A stretch of DNA of 60,067 bases from Armatimonadota bacterium (GTDB lineage: Bacteria; Sysuimicrobiota; Sysuimicrobiia; Sysuimicrobiales; Sysuimicrobiaceae): the NCBI GenBank assembly GCA_025059775.1, contig JANXCW010000012.1:1-60067 (forward strand), read 5' to 3'. Each line of letters opens with the position of its first letter. The stretch's first letter is position 1. The position numbers were made by a program, and so were the translations under genes. The notes below the pieces were generated by a model. That model saw only the letters and a program-made list of their open reading frames with translations, ran no database searches and had not been told where the DNA came from. Positions 7,522 through 16,182 of the stretch are shown piece by piece.

Positions 7522-10500
7522 CGTCCCGCCTCCTCCGGGTGTGCGGCCACCTTCGGGGTGGGCCTGAGGCTCCGGACGGCCACCCACCCCCGGAGGTCGT
7601 CCAGCAGGGTGTAGGTGACGGGGATGACCACCAGGGTGAGGAGGGTGGACCACACCAGGCCTCCGATCACGACCCACGCGAGGGGCGAGCGCAGCTCCGA
7701 ACCCTTGCCGAACTCCAGGGCCACGGGCAGGCTTCCGAGGATCACGGAGAGGGTGGTCATGAGTACGGGCCGCAGCCGCGTGGGCCCGGCTTCCAGCACC
7801 GCCTCCGTGCGCGGGAGCCCCCGCGCCCGCAGGGTGTTGGTGTAGTCCACGAGCAGGATGGAGTTCTTCATCACAAGGCCCGTGAGCAGGATAAAGCCGA
7901 TGGCGCTCACCATGGAGAGGGACTTCCCTGTAAGCAGCAGCGCCAGGATCCCGCCCACCCACGCCAGGGGCAGGGCCAGCATGATGGCAAACGGCATAAA
8001 GGTGCTCTCGAAGAGGGCTGCCAGCAGGATGTACACGAGCACCACGCCCAGCACCAGGGAGAAGAGGAACGTCCCGCCCGCCTCCGCGATCTGCTCTGCC
8101 TGCCCGCCGAACTCCACCGTCACGCCCGCGGGCCGGATGTCCGCGATGGCCCGGGCTGCGGCCTGGTTCACGTTGCCCGCGAAGGATCCGGGCTCCAGGT
8201 TCGCGGTCACGGAGACCACCCGCTGCCGGTTCCGCCGGTCAATGCGCGTGGGACCGGCTCCCGGTTCGACGCGGGCCACGTCCCGCACGTACACGGGACG
8301 CCCCCCCACGGTGACGAGGAGGACGTCCGGGAGATCCTCGGGCCAGAGCGGCCGACCGTCCCGGACCATGCGCACCCGGACCGGGATCTCCTTCTCCCCC
8401 GCACGGAACTTCACCTCCGTGTTCCCCTCCACGGCGTTGCGCAGGATCCCCGCGATGGCCGCGGCGCTGAGGCCGAGCTCGCTGGCCCGCTGCCGGTCGA
8501 TGTGCACCTGAAGCTCCGGCCGGCCCAGCCGCACGCTCACATCCACATCCCGGATCCCGGGGACCCCACGCAGCCGGTCCGCGATCCGGTCCGCGGTCTG
8601 GGCCAGCAGATCCAGGTCTTCTCCCCGCACCCGGATCTCCACGGGCGAGACGGGACCGGCTACATTGCCCACCGCGTACACCACCCGGGCCCCGGGAATC
8701 CGGTTCGCCTCGGGATCCCGCTGGAGCTGCGCTACGATCTCCCGATCCGTGCGCCTGCGGTCCTCCCGCAGGCGCACGAGGAGCTGCGCGAAGTGAGGTC
8801 CGGTTTGGTTCTGTTGCCCGGCGGTGCCCACGTTGGTGATGACCGCCTCCACCTCCGGAACCCGGCGCAGCACCGCCTCCACGCGCTGGGCCGCGGCCTC
8901 CGTGGTCTCCAGGTTCGTTCCTGCCGGGAGTTCCATCCGCACGGTGAACACACCCTGGTCCACGGAGGGCACGAACTCGAAGCCCAGCCGCGACGCGAGC
9001 GGGAAGACGCACACCACGGAGAGCACGCCCAACAACACCACCCAGCCCCGGTGCGACAGGGCCCACTGGAGCAGGGATCGGTATCGCCCGTCGAGCCACG
9101 CGTAGAACCGGTCCAAGGGCCCGAACAGCCGCACGGTCCATCCGGAGGACGCCTCCTCATAGGCGGTGCGGCGCCGCAGCCACCGGGCGGCCAGCATGGG
9201 GGTGAGGGTGAAGGCGGCGAAGAGGCTGAACAACGTCACCGTGGCCACGGTAAGGCCGAAGGGCCGTAGCAGCTGCCCGAAGATCCCCCCGGAAAGGGCA
9301 AGGGGGACGAACACCACCACGTCCACCAGGGTGATGGCCACGGCCGCGAGCCCGATCTCGCTGCGGCCGTTGTAGGCGGCCTCCGCCGGCAGCTCCCCCC
9401 GCTCCAGGTGCCGGTGGATGTTCTCCAGGACCACGATGGAGTCGTCCACGAGGATCCCGATGGCCAGCGACAGGCCCAGCATGGTGAAGAAGTTCAGGGT
9501 GAACCCCAGACCCGCGATCACCACGAAACTCGAGAGCAGCGAGGTGGGGATGGCGAGGAACACGATGAAGGTATTCACCGCGTCGTGCAGGAAGAAGAAC
9601 ACGATGATGGAGGCGAGCACGACGCCGAGCAGCAAGGCCAGGAAGACGTCGTTCACCGCCTCCCGGGTGAAGGTGGAGAGATCGCTGGCAACGGTCACCT
9701 GCAGGTCCGGGAACTCCGCCCGGATCCGCTCCAGCTCCCGCTTCACCGCGTCCGCCACCGCGATGGTGTTGGCATCCGCGGTCTTCCGCACCAGGAGCGT
9801 GACGCTCTCCCGGCCATCCACCCGGCTCAGCTGCGTGCGCTCCGCGACCCCGTCCGTAACCTCCGCCACATCCCCGAGCCGTACGGATCCGCCTCCGGGC
9901 AGCCCCAGCCGCAGGTCGCGCATCTCCTGCAGGGAGGGTAACTCCCCCAGGACCCGTACCGCGTACGCCCGCCGTCCCTCTTCCAGGATGCCCGCAGGGA
10001 CGTTCAGGTTTTCCTGAGCCAGGGAGGCGGTGAACTGCGCGAGGCTCAGGCCGTAAGCCTGGAGCCGATCCCGGTCCACCGCCACCTCGATCTCCCGGGT
10101 CTGCCCGCCGATCGCCTCCACGTTCGCCACCCCGCCGATCTGCTCCAGCCGGGGCTTGAGGCGGTCGTCCACCAGTTCCCGCAGCTGTCGGGGCGAGCGG
10201 GTGGGGCTCGCAAGGGAGAGGGAGAGGATGGGAAAGGCGGAGACGCTGAACCGCTGGACCACGGGCGCAAGCACATCCCTCGGGAGCTGCGCGCGCACCG
10301 CATCCACCTTCTCCCGCACCGCCGCAGTGGCCGCGTGGAGGTCTGTGCCGAGCTGGAACTGCACCACCACCAGGGACAAGCCCTCTTGGCTGGTGGCCTG
10401 GATCTCCCGCACCCCCGAGACCGTGCCGACCGCGTCCTCTAGGGGTTTGGTGACCGAGGTCTCCACCTCCTGGGGTCCGGCTCCCGGGTAAACGGTCAGG

Positions 10501-10640
10501 ATGGAGACCACGGGGAACTCGATGTTGGGCAACAGCTCCACGGGCATGGCCCACAGCAGGCGAAGGCCGATGACGCCGAGCGCCACCCAGGCCATGAGGA
10601 CAAGAACGGGTCTGCGGATCGCAAGGCGCGTGAGCCACAT
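7518..10640 (-). CDS. RND-family efflux pump (HAE1/AcrB type)
   Basis: Inner-membrane proton-driven pump of 1040 residues, the normal AcrB length. The N-terminal helix, large periplasmic loops and a second half starting near residue 520 are all present. TM4 carries GILVDDSIVV with the paired aspartates 399-400 used in the proton relay, which argues for a working pump. No CusA-type metal-binding methionine cluster was recognised, so organic substrates are more likely. ATG at 10640 follows AGGAGGTC. It sits between its fusion protein and the PII-like gene. Confidence 0.95.
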   Translation of the reverse strand: MWLTRLAIRRPVLVLMAWVALGVIGLRLLWAMPVELLPNIEFPVVSILTVYPGAGPQEVETSVTKPLEDAVGTVSGVREIQATSQEGLSLVVVQFQLGTDLHAATAAVREKVDAVRAQLPRDVLAPVVQRFSVSAFPILSLSLASPTRSPRQLRELVDDRLKPRLEQIGGVANVEAIGGQTREIEVAVDRDRLQAYGLSLAQFTASLAQENLNVPAGILEEGRRAYAVRVLGELPSLQEMRDLRLGLPGGGSVRLGDVAEVTDGVAERTQLSRVDGRESVTLLVRKTADANTIAVADAVKRELERIRAEFPDLQVTVASDLSTFTREAVNDVFLALLLGVVLASIIVFFFLHDAVNTFIVFLAIPTSLLSSFVVIAGLGFTLNFFTMLGLSLAIGILVDDSIVVLENIHRHLERGELPAEAAYNGRSEIGLAAVAITLVDVVVFVPLALSGGIFGQLLRPFGLTVATVTLFSLFAAFTLTPMLAARWLRRRTAYEEASSGWTVRLFGPLDRFYAWLDGRYRSLLQWALSHRGWVVLLGVLSVVCVFPLASRLGFEFVPSVDQGVFTVRMELPAGTNLETTEAAAQRVEAVLRRVPEVEAVITNVGTAGQQNQTGPHFAQLLVRLREDRRRTDREIVAQLQRDPEANRIPGARVVYAVGNVAGPVSPVEIRVRGEDLDLLAQTADRIADRLRGVPGIRDVDVSVRLGRPELQVHIDRQRASELGLSAAAIAGILRNAVEGNTEVKFRAGEKEIPVRVRMVRDGRPLWPEDLPDVLLVTVGGRPVYVRDVARVEPGAGPTRIDRRNRQRVVSVTANLEPGSFAGNVNQAAARAIADIRPAGVTVEFGGQAEQIAEAGGTFLFSLVLGVVLVYILLAALFESTFMPFAIMLALPLAWVGGILALLLTGKSLSMVSAIGFILLTGLVMKNSILLVDYTNTLRARGLPRTEAVLEAGPTRLRPVLMTTLSVILGSLPVALEFGKGSELRSPLAWVVIGGLVWSTLLTLVVIPVTYTLLDDLRGWVAVRSLRPTPKVAAHPEEAGR

Positions 10641-10649
10641 CCCGACCTC

Positions 10650-12131
10650 CTAGGGCCGTACGAGGACCGGCACGCCGTCCCGCAGCCGGTCCTGCCCCAG
10701 CACCACCACCCGCTCTCCAGGGCGCAGTCCCAGGACCTGGACGCGCCCCTCCTCCCGCAGCCCCACCCGCACGGCCCTCCGCCGGGCCCGGCCCGCTTCC
10801 ACCACCCACACGAAGGACCCGCCGCCCGTGGAGATCACGGCCTCCGCGGGCACCAGCACCGCACCTCGGGCCTCCGCCACCACGATGGTGCCTCGACCGA
10901 ACATGCCCGGCCGCAGCACGTGATCCGGGTTGGGAAACTCCACCTCCACGGTGAAGGTGCGGGTACGGGTGCTGGCCACCTCGGACCAGCGGGCCACCTG
11001 GCCGCGGAAGATCCTGCCCGGGACGGCGTCCACCGTGACCTCCACGGGCTGCCCCTTCCGCACCCGATGGATCTCCCGCTCCGAGACCTCGAGGTTCATG
11101 TGCACCCGATCCAGGTCCGCGATCACCAGAACCGGCACTCCCGGAGCCACCCACTCCTCCGGATCCACGGACCGCTGGGTCACCACACCGTCCAGTGGGG
11201 AGCGGATCCAGGTGCTCTGGAGCTGCTGCTCCGCCAGGCGCACCGCGGCCCGGGCCTGATCCGCGGCCGACCGGGCCTGAACCACGTCCTGGCGACGGAC
11301 GGTGACCTGCTCGCGGTTCGCCTGCGCGGCCCGCAGGGCGGCCCGGGCTCCCTCCAGGGCCGAGCGGGCCTGGGCCACCGCGGCCTGCGCGGCGGCCTGC
11401 TGCGCGGTGAGGGTCTGCATTTGGGCCAGGAGGGCGTCCCGTTGGGCCCTGGAGGCCTCCAGGGCAGCTTGGGCGCCCAGCTGCTGCGTGCGGGCCGCCT
11501 CCACCTGTTGGGCACTCACCGCGCCCGCGGCATAGAGGGTTTCCAGTCGGGCGAGGTCCGACCGGACCCGCTCCAGGTTCGCCTCCGCGGACCGCACGCT
11601 CGCTTCCGCGGCCGCGAGGTTCGCTTGAAGGCTCCGGAGGCTACCCTCGAGGGCGCTCCGGTTGGCCTCGGCGCTGCGGACCTGGGCCTCCAGGGCCCGC
11701 ACCTGAGACTGGGCCTGCGCGATCTGGGCCTCCGTGGCCTCCTGCTGGAGGGTTACAGCGCTTTCTGACTGCGGGATCCGGGCAAGCGCCATGCGCAGCG
11801 CCGCCCGAGCCTGCTCCAGTTGGGCCTCCGTGTCCGAAGGGTCCAGCCGGAGGAGCACCTGCCCCCTCCGCACCCTGTCGCCTTCCCGCACGAAGACCGC
11901 AAGCACCCGACCGGGAATCTTCGAACTCATCTCCACGGTCCTGCGCGCCGCCACGGAACCCGCAGCCCGGATTCCCTCCCGTACGGCCCCGGTGCGGGCG
12001 GGCATCACTCCCACCGCCACCCCGGGCTCCGGGGTCGGAGAACTGGGGCGGGCAGGTTCCCGCCGGGCCAGGGCCGAAGCCCCGAGGACCGCGGCCACCG
12101 CCACCACGCCGAGCGCGACCCACCTCCGCAT
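10650..12131 (-). CDS. RND membrane-fusion protein, unusually long hairpin
   Basis: Periplasmic adaptor of 493 residues. An N-terminal hydrophobic segment (4-20) is followed by the lipoyl half-motif (AAGSVAARRTVEMSSKIPG), an Ala/Gln-rich helical hairpin of about 210 residues (95-310), the second lipoyl half (IRSPLDGVVTQRSV), a beta-barrel and a membrane-proximal domain (LRPGERVVVLG). AcrA-type proteins have hairpins near 70 residues, so this one is about three times longer. ATG at 12131 has GGGAGGTG upstream. Coupled to tolC by an 11-base gap. Confidence 0.92.
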   Translation of the reverse strand: MRRWVALGVVAVAAVLGASALARREPARPSSPTPEPGVAVGVMPARTGAVREGIRAAGSVAARRTVEMSSKIPGRVLAVFVREGDRVRRGQVLLRLDPSDTEAQLEQARAALRMALARIPQSESAVTLQQEATEAQIAQAQSQVRALEAQVRSAEANRSALEGSLRSLQANLAAAEASVRSAEANLERVRSDLARLETLYAAGAVSAQQVEAARTQQLGAQAALEASRAQRDALLAQMQTLTAQQAAAQAAVAQARSALEGARAALRAAQANREQVTVRRQDVVQARSAADQARAAVRLAEQQLQSTWIRSPLDGVVTQRSVDPEEWVAPGVPVLVIADLDRVHMNLEVSEREIHRVRKGQPVEVTVDAVPGRIFRGQVARWSEVASTRTRTFTVEVEFPNPDHVLRPGMFGRGTIVVAEARGAVLVPAEAVISTGGGSFVWVVEAGRARRRAVRVGLREEGRVQVLGLRPGERVVVLGQDRLRDGVPVLVRP

Positions 12132-12142
12132 CCTGCACCTCC

Positions 12143-13459
12143 CTAAAGGGCACCCGTGGCGAGTAGCCACTGCAGCCGCGCAAGGTTCTGCTCGAACCGG
12201 GCCTGAGCCAGGGCGAGCTCCGCCTGCGCGAGCTGCGCCTGGGCGGAGAGAAGTTCTAAGGCGGTTCCCACCCCGGCTTCAAAGCGCACCGCGGCGATGC
12301 GGGCAGCCTCCCGGGCCTGCTCCACGGCCTTCTCCGCGGTCGCGAGGGCCGCATTCGACTGCTCCAAGGCTACCCAGGCCTGTCGGACCTCCAGCTCGAT
12401 GCGCGTACGCAGCTGGGCCTCCAGAACCCGCAGCTGCTCGAGCCGCAGCTCCGCCTCCCGTACCCGCTCCCGGGTAAGGCCACCGTCGTAGAGCTGCAAG
12501 GTCACCGCAAGAGCCACGGACCACGTTCCCTGGAGTTGAGTCAGAGGACCCGTGAGGTCGTAGTTCGCGGTGAGGGCGAGGTTAGGTCGGCCCCCGCTCC
12601 GGGCGAGATCCACCGCGGCCCGAGCTGCCTCCATCCGGGCCCGGAGCTCCAGCAGCTCCGGGCGGCGCTGGAGGGCCTGCGCGACTCCCTCCGGCAGGAC
12701 GGCGGTGACGGGACGGGGCTCCAAGCTGTCCGCGGGTTCGAGGGGGGTGTCGAGGGGGAAATCGAGGATGGCGCTCAACTGAGTCGCCGCATTGCGGGCC
12801 CCGGTCTCGGCCCGCAGCAGGTTCTGCCTCGCGTTGGCCACCGCCACCTCCGCCTGGAGGACGTCGAACCGGGGGGACGCCCCTGCCCGGAACCGGGCCT
12901 GGGCTACCCGCAACGATTCCTCCGCCTGGGCTAGAGCTCTCTGCGCGGCAGCCACCGTCTCCCGGCTCACCAACCACGCGAGGTATGCCTGCTGGGCCTG
13001 GGCCAGCACCTGCTGACGGGTACGCTCCAGGGCCGCCCGGGCGCCCAGCACATTGGCCTCCGCGAGCGCTATCTGGGCCTCCAAGCGTCCGCCGGTGTAC
13101 AGAGGGTACTGGGCCAGGAGGCGCACCAGAAATTGACTGGGCTCCGGCGGGGGGACGGTAACGGTGAGCTGCGGTGGGGTCGGGCCGAAGGGGTTGGGGA
13201 AGGTGAGGGTCGTGCCGGGTTGTTGGAGGTACACATAGGAGCCCTGGAGGCTGACCTGGGGCTGCTGAGCAGCCCGGGCCTGGGCGAGAGCGGCCTGGGC
13301 GAGGGCTAGATCCAGGGCCGCGGCCCGGAGCTGCAGGTTACGCTCCAGGGCCAGGGCGGCCACCTCCGCGAACCCCACCCGGCGGGGGGCGGGCTGGGCT
13401 CCAAGGGGAGATTGGAGGAGGGCGGCGCAGAGCAGGGCAAGGGACGTCCATCGCTTCAT
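12143..13459 (-). CDS. TolC-family outer-membrane efflux protein
   Basis: Predicted outer-membrane channel of 438 residues with a cleavable signal peptide (about 1-21, ending LGAQ-AP). Two homologous halves of long amphipathic helices are visible, each with an outer-membrane beta-strand region (VSLQGSYVYLQQPG and NLALTANYDLTGPL) and the TolC signatures YPLYTGGR and LQLYDGG. It would serve the RND pump and very likely the ABC exporter of the same operon. Its presence is the main evidence for a second membrane. Start overlaps the TetR stop by 4 bases. Confidence 0.93.
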   Translation of the reverse strand: MKRWTSLALLCAALLQSPLGAQPAPRRVGFAEVAALALERNLQLRAAALDLALAQAALAQARAAQQPQVSLQGSYVYLQQPGTTLTFPNPFGPTPPQLTVTVPPPEPSQFLVRLLAQYPLYTGGRLEAQIALAEANVLGARAALERTRQQVLAQAQQAYLAWLVSRETVAAAQRALAQAEESLRVAQARFRAGASPRFDVLQAEVAVANARQNLLRAETGARNAATQLSAILDFPLDTPLEPADSLEPRPVTAVLPEGVAQALQRRPELLELRARMEAARAAVDLARSGGRPNLALTANYDLTGPLTQLQGTWSVALAVTLQLYDGGLTRERVREAELRLEQLRVLEAQLRTRIELEVRQAWVALEQSNAALATAEKAVEQAREAARIAAVRFEAGVGTALELLSAQAQLAQAELALAQARFEQNLARLQWLLATGAL

Positions 13460-14124
13460 GGTTGACCTCCCACAACGGTTCCGGTCGGAGGGGGGGACTC
13501 CCGGGAGCCGGGGCGGCTGAGGAGTCCCCGGAACACCAAGCGGGCCAACTCCCGGGCCACCTCCTCTCGGGAGTAGCGAGCGAAGAGAGGATCCGGGTCG
13601 TAGGGATCAAAGAGGGGAATCCCACGCAACAGGGCTGCGATGGCGGCTACCACGATGGGCACCTCGAACCGTGCGTAGACCCCTTCCTCCATCCGTTTCG
13701 CGATCCGGCCCTCCACCACGGCCTTCAGCTCCCGGAGCCGCTCCTGGACGCTGCGGCGGAACTCCGGATCCACATCGGCCCGGTGCATCACCAGGCGCAG
13801 GAAGGAACTGTGGCGCTCCAGGAGCTCGAACTGGGTCCGGAAGATCTGCGCGAGAAGCGCCTCGTCGTCGAGGAGCTCCGGATGCGCCATCACCCCGTGT
13901 AAGGAGGCAAGCGCCACCTCCTCCCACGCTTCCAGAAGGAGGTGGCGCTTGCTGGGGAAGTATAGGTACAAGGTGCCCTCCGCAAGCCCGGCCCGCTCCG
14001 CGATGGCCCGGACGGTGGCTCCCTCATACCCGGCCTCCGAGAAGACCGCCACCGCCGCCTCCAGGATCTGCTGGCGGCGCCGCTGGGTGAGGCGCCGCCG
14101 GGCTTCCTCCGTCAGGCGCGCCAC
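13456..14124 (-). CDS. TetR/AcrR-family regulator heading the efflux operon
   Basis: Repressor of 222 residues. The N-terminal helix-turn-helix is clear (AVFSEAGYEGATVRAIAERA, then LAEGTLYLYFPSK), followed by a helical ligand domain. It is the first gene of the ten-gene efflux operon and overlaps tolC by 4 bases, so it probably controls the whole unit. GTG at 14124 lies only 11 bases after a minus-strand TATTAT -10 candidate (14136-14141), giving a very short leader. A palindrome at 14141-14158 is the likely operator. Confidence 0.92.
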   Translation of the reverse strand: MARLTEEARRRLTQRRRQQILEAAVAVFSEAGYEGATVRAIAERAGLAEGTLYLYFPSKRHLLLEAWEEVALASLHGVMAHPELLDDEALLAQIFRTQFELLERHSSFLRLVMHRADVDPEFRRSVQERLRELKAVVEGRIAKRMEEGVYARFEVPIVVAAIAALLRGIPLFDPYDPDPLFARYSREEVARELARLVFRGLLSRPGSRESPPPTGTVVGGQP

Positions 14125-14140
14125 CGGTTACGCCCATAAT

Positions 14141-14158
14141 AATGAATGATCACTCACT
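14141..14158. promoter_or_regulatory. Candidate TetR operator, divergent region
   Basis: An 18-bp imperfect palindrome: AATGAAT-GATC-ACTCACT, with 5 of 7 arm positions paired and a GATC centre. It lies 17 bases upstream of the TetR start and overlaps the predicted promoter. The adjacent 14159-14238 stretch is the leader of the divergent HD-GYP gene, so both directions could be affected. Operator role is inferred from position and symmetry. Confidence 0.5.
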
Positions 14159-14238
14159 CAAAATACATACCTGCTTCCCGCGGGTCAACAGGGAACCTGG
14201 CATTCTTTTTGCTCATTGCCTCCCCCACGGAGGGGAAG

Positions 14239-15756
14239 GTGTTTACGGCGCCGGAGCTTCCCGAAACCGTACCGCCGTTTTCCTCTCTCGCCGGGCACCT
14301 ACTGCAGGCGGCCCAGTGGGCCAGCGCGGCGCAGGACCCCGACGAGATCCTGGCCCGCGTGGGGGAGGGGCTGAGCGCCCTCGCGGTCTCCGTGGCGGTG
14401 TTCCGGTTCCGTCCCGAGGACCGGATCCTCGAGCTGCGGGCCCACCGTGGACCCGTCCCCATCCGCCGCCCGACCATCCCCGTGGGCAGCGCGGGGATTG
14501 CGTACCGGGTGCTCTCCGCCCGAAGGGCCCTGGCGGTTTGTGACTGCCGGGCGGATCCGGGGGTGAGCCCCAAGGTGGTGCAGTCCGGAGTAGGCTCCTT
14601 CGTGGCGGTTCCGTTCGTGGGGCCAGGTGACGCGGTATGGGGGTTGGTGTACCTGAACTTCGCGGAGCCGCAGCCCTTTGAGCCCGAGTTCCTCGAGCTC
14701 CTCTCCGCGTACGGCCGGATCGTGGGCCTGGCACTGGACCGGGCGGAGATGCAAGCGCGGCTGCAGCGGGAGCAGGAGCGCCTGATCACCAGTCTCGCGG
14801 AGGCGGTGGATGCCCGGGACCCCTACACCGCGGGGCACAGTCGCCGGGTCGGGGTCCTTGCCGGGGCCATCGGGCGGACCCTGGGGGTCGATCCAGAGGC
14901 GCTGCACCGCCTTCAAGTGGCCGCGCTGCTGCACGACATCGGCAAGCTCGGCGTGCGGGACGAGATCCTCTTAAAGGCCAGTCCCCTCACCGCCGCGGAG
15001 CGGGCAGAGATGCAGGAGCACGCCCTGATCGGTGCCCGGATCCTCGCAAGCGCGGGAATCGATCCCGAGATCGTGGACGCGGTGCGCCACGTGCACGAAC
15101 GATACGACGGGAGGGGGTACCCCGCGGGCCTGCGCGGGGAGGAGATCCCGCTGCTGAGCCGCATCCTGGCGGTGGCGGACGCTTTCGAGGCCATGACCTC
15201 GGACCGAGCCTACCGCCTCGCCCTCCCCTGGGAGGTGGCCATCTGGGAGCTGGAGCAGGGGAAGGGCCGTCAATTCGATCCCCGGGTGGTGGCCGCCTTC
15301 TGCGGGCTGCTTCGGTCCACGCGGGGACGCTCCGCCCTCCACCAAGCCCTCTCCGAGGTCAACCATCCTGAGCCTCGGGCCGCGGACCCGGTGCAAGTGC
15401 TGGCGCAGCTCGCGAAGGCCTTCTACGCCTTCACCCTCCGGCTGCTGGAGGCCCTGGAGCGAACCGCGGGAAGACCCCTCACGGAAGGCCTCCTGCAACG
15501 GATCCCCGTGATCCCCGTCCTCCCCCCCACGGAGGGGGAGGAACCCTCTCCCCAAACCGTGCATCGGCGGATCGAGGAATACCGGGAGCAAGTTGCCCGC
15601 ATGGTGGCGTACGCCGCGGAGGTGTGCGGGAGGCGCATCGCGCGGGCCGTGGTGGAGGAAACGGTCCGGGATCTGCCGGAGGAGGTCCGCCTCCTCACGG
15701 CTCAGTTTCTCCGGGCGGAGGATCCCGCATCCGCGGATGGGCTATACTCCCAGTAG
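14239..15756 (+). CDS. GAF-HD-GYP domain protein (c-di-GMP phosphodiesterase)
   Basis: Cytoplasmic signalling protein of 505 residues. An N-terminal GAF domain (about 20-165) is followed by an HD-GYP domain (about 180-365) with HSRRVG, the metal-binding HDIGK (232-236), HVHERYDGRGYP (GYP at 293-295) and SDRAYR. The C-terminal 140 residues are helical and unassigned. HD-GYP enzymes break down cyclic di-GMP; the key motifs are intact. GTG at 14239 has GGAGGGG at 14229. An upstream in-frame ATG at 14146 would place the start inside the TetR operator and adds a non-conserved-looking tail. Confidence 0.88.
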   Translation: MFTAPELPETVPPFSSLAGHLLQAAQWASAAQDPDEILARVGEGLSALAVSVAVFRFRPEDRILELRAHRGPVPIRRPTIPVGSAGIAYRVLSARRALAVCDCRADPGVSPKVVQSGVGSFVAVPFVGPGDAVWGLVYLNFAEPQPFEPEFLELLSAYGRIVGLALDRAEMQARLQREQERLITSLAEAVDARDPYTAGHSRRVGVLAGAIGRTLGVDPEALHRLQVAALLHDIGKLGVRDEILLKASPLTAAERAEMQEHALIGARILASAGIDPEIVDAVRHVHERYDGRGYPAGLRGEEIPLLSRILAVADAFEAMTSDRAYRLALPWEVAIWELEQGKGRQFDPRVVAAFCGLLRSTRGRSALHQALSEVNHPEPRAADPVQVLAQLAKAFYAFTLRLLEALERTAGRPLTEGLLQRIPVIPVLPPTEGEEPSPQTVHRRIEEYREQVARMVAYAAEVCGRRIARAVVEETVRDLPEEVRLLTAQFLRAEDPASADGLYSQ

Positions 15757-15761
15757 ACCCT

Positions 15762-16178
15762 ATGGAGGGGAGAGTACACGAGTTCACGGTGCGCACCCCC
15801 CAGCGGGAATGCCTGGTGGAGATCACGGACCAGGTGACGCAGGCGGTGCGCGCAAGCCGCATCCGGAACGGGACCGCCTTTCTGTACGTGCCGCACACCA
15901 CCTGCGGCCTTGTCATTCAGGAGAACGCGGACCCCGGAGTCGCCCACGACATGCTTCTGCTCCTGCGCCGCATCGCCCCACGGGGAGACCCCGCCTACCG
16001 TCATATGGAGGAGAACTCCCCCGCCCACCTCCAGTCGAGCCTGGTGGGCCACACCACCTTTGTGTTCGTGCGGGACGGGGAGCTGGTGTTGGGGCGCTGG
16101 CAGGCACTCTTCCTCGCGGAGTTCGACGGCCCCAGGACCCGCAGGGTCCTGGTGAAGGTGCTACCGGACCCGGCCTGA
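15762..16178 (+). CDS. YjbQ/UPF0047 family protein
   Basis: A 138-residue protein of the YjbQ family, whose members have weak thiamine-phosphate-synthase-like activity in vitro and an unclear role in vivo. Family motifs are all visible: VPHTTCGLVIQENADP, NSPAHLQSSLVG, LGRWQALFLAEFDGPR. A TATACT -10 box at 15743-15748 lies 13 bases before the ATG, giving a predicted leader of about 7 bases. It ends 4 bases from the convergent EF-G gene. Confidence 0.9.
   Translation: MEGRVHEFTVRTPQRECLVEITDQVTQAVRASRIRNGTAFLYVPHTTCGLVIQENADPGVAHDMLLLLRRIAPRGDPAYRHMEENSPAHLQSSLVGHTTFVFVRDGELVLGRWQALFLAEFDGPRTRRVLVKVLPDPA
16132..16152. repeat. 9-bp perfect hairpin inside the end of yjbQ
   Basis: CCAGGACCC (16132-16140) and GGGTCCTGG (16144-16152) are perfect complements around a 3-base loop. 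It lies 25 bases before the yjbQ stop, at the convergent junction with the EF-G gene. It could pause or end transcription from either side, though no T-run follows. Confidence 0.45.
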
Positions 16179-16182
16179 CTGG

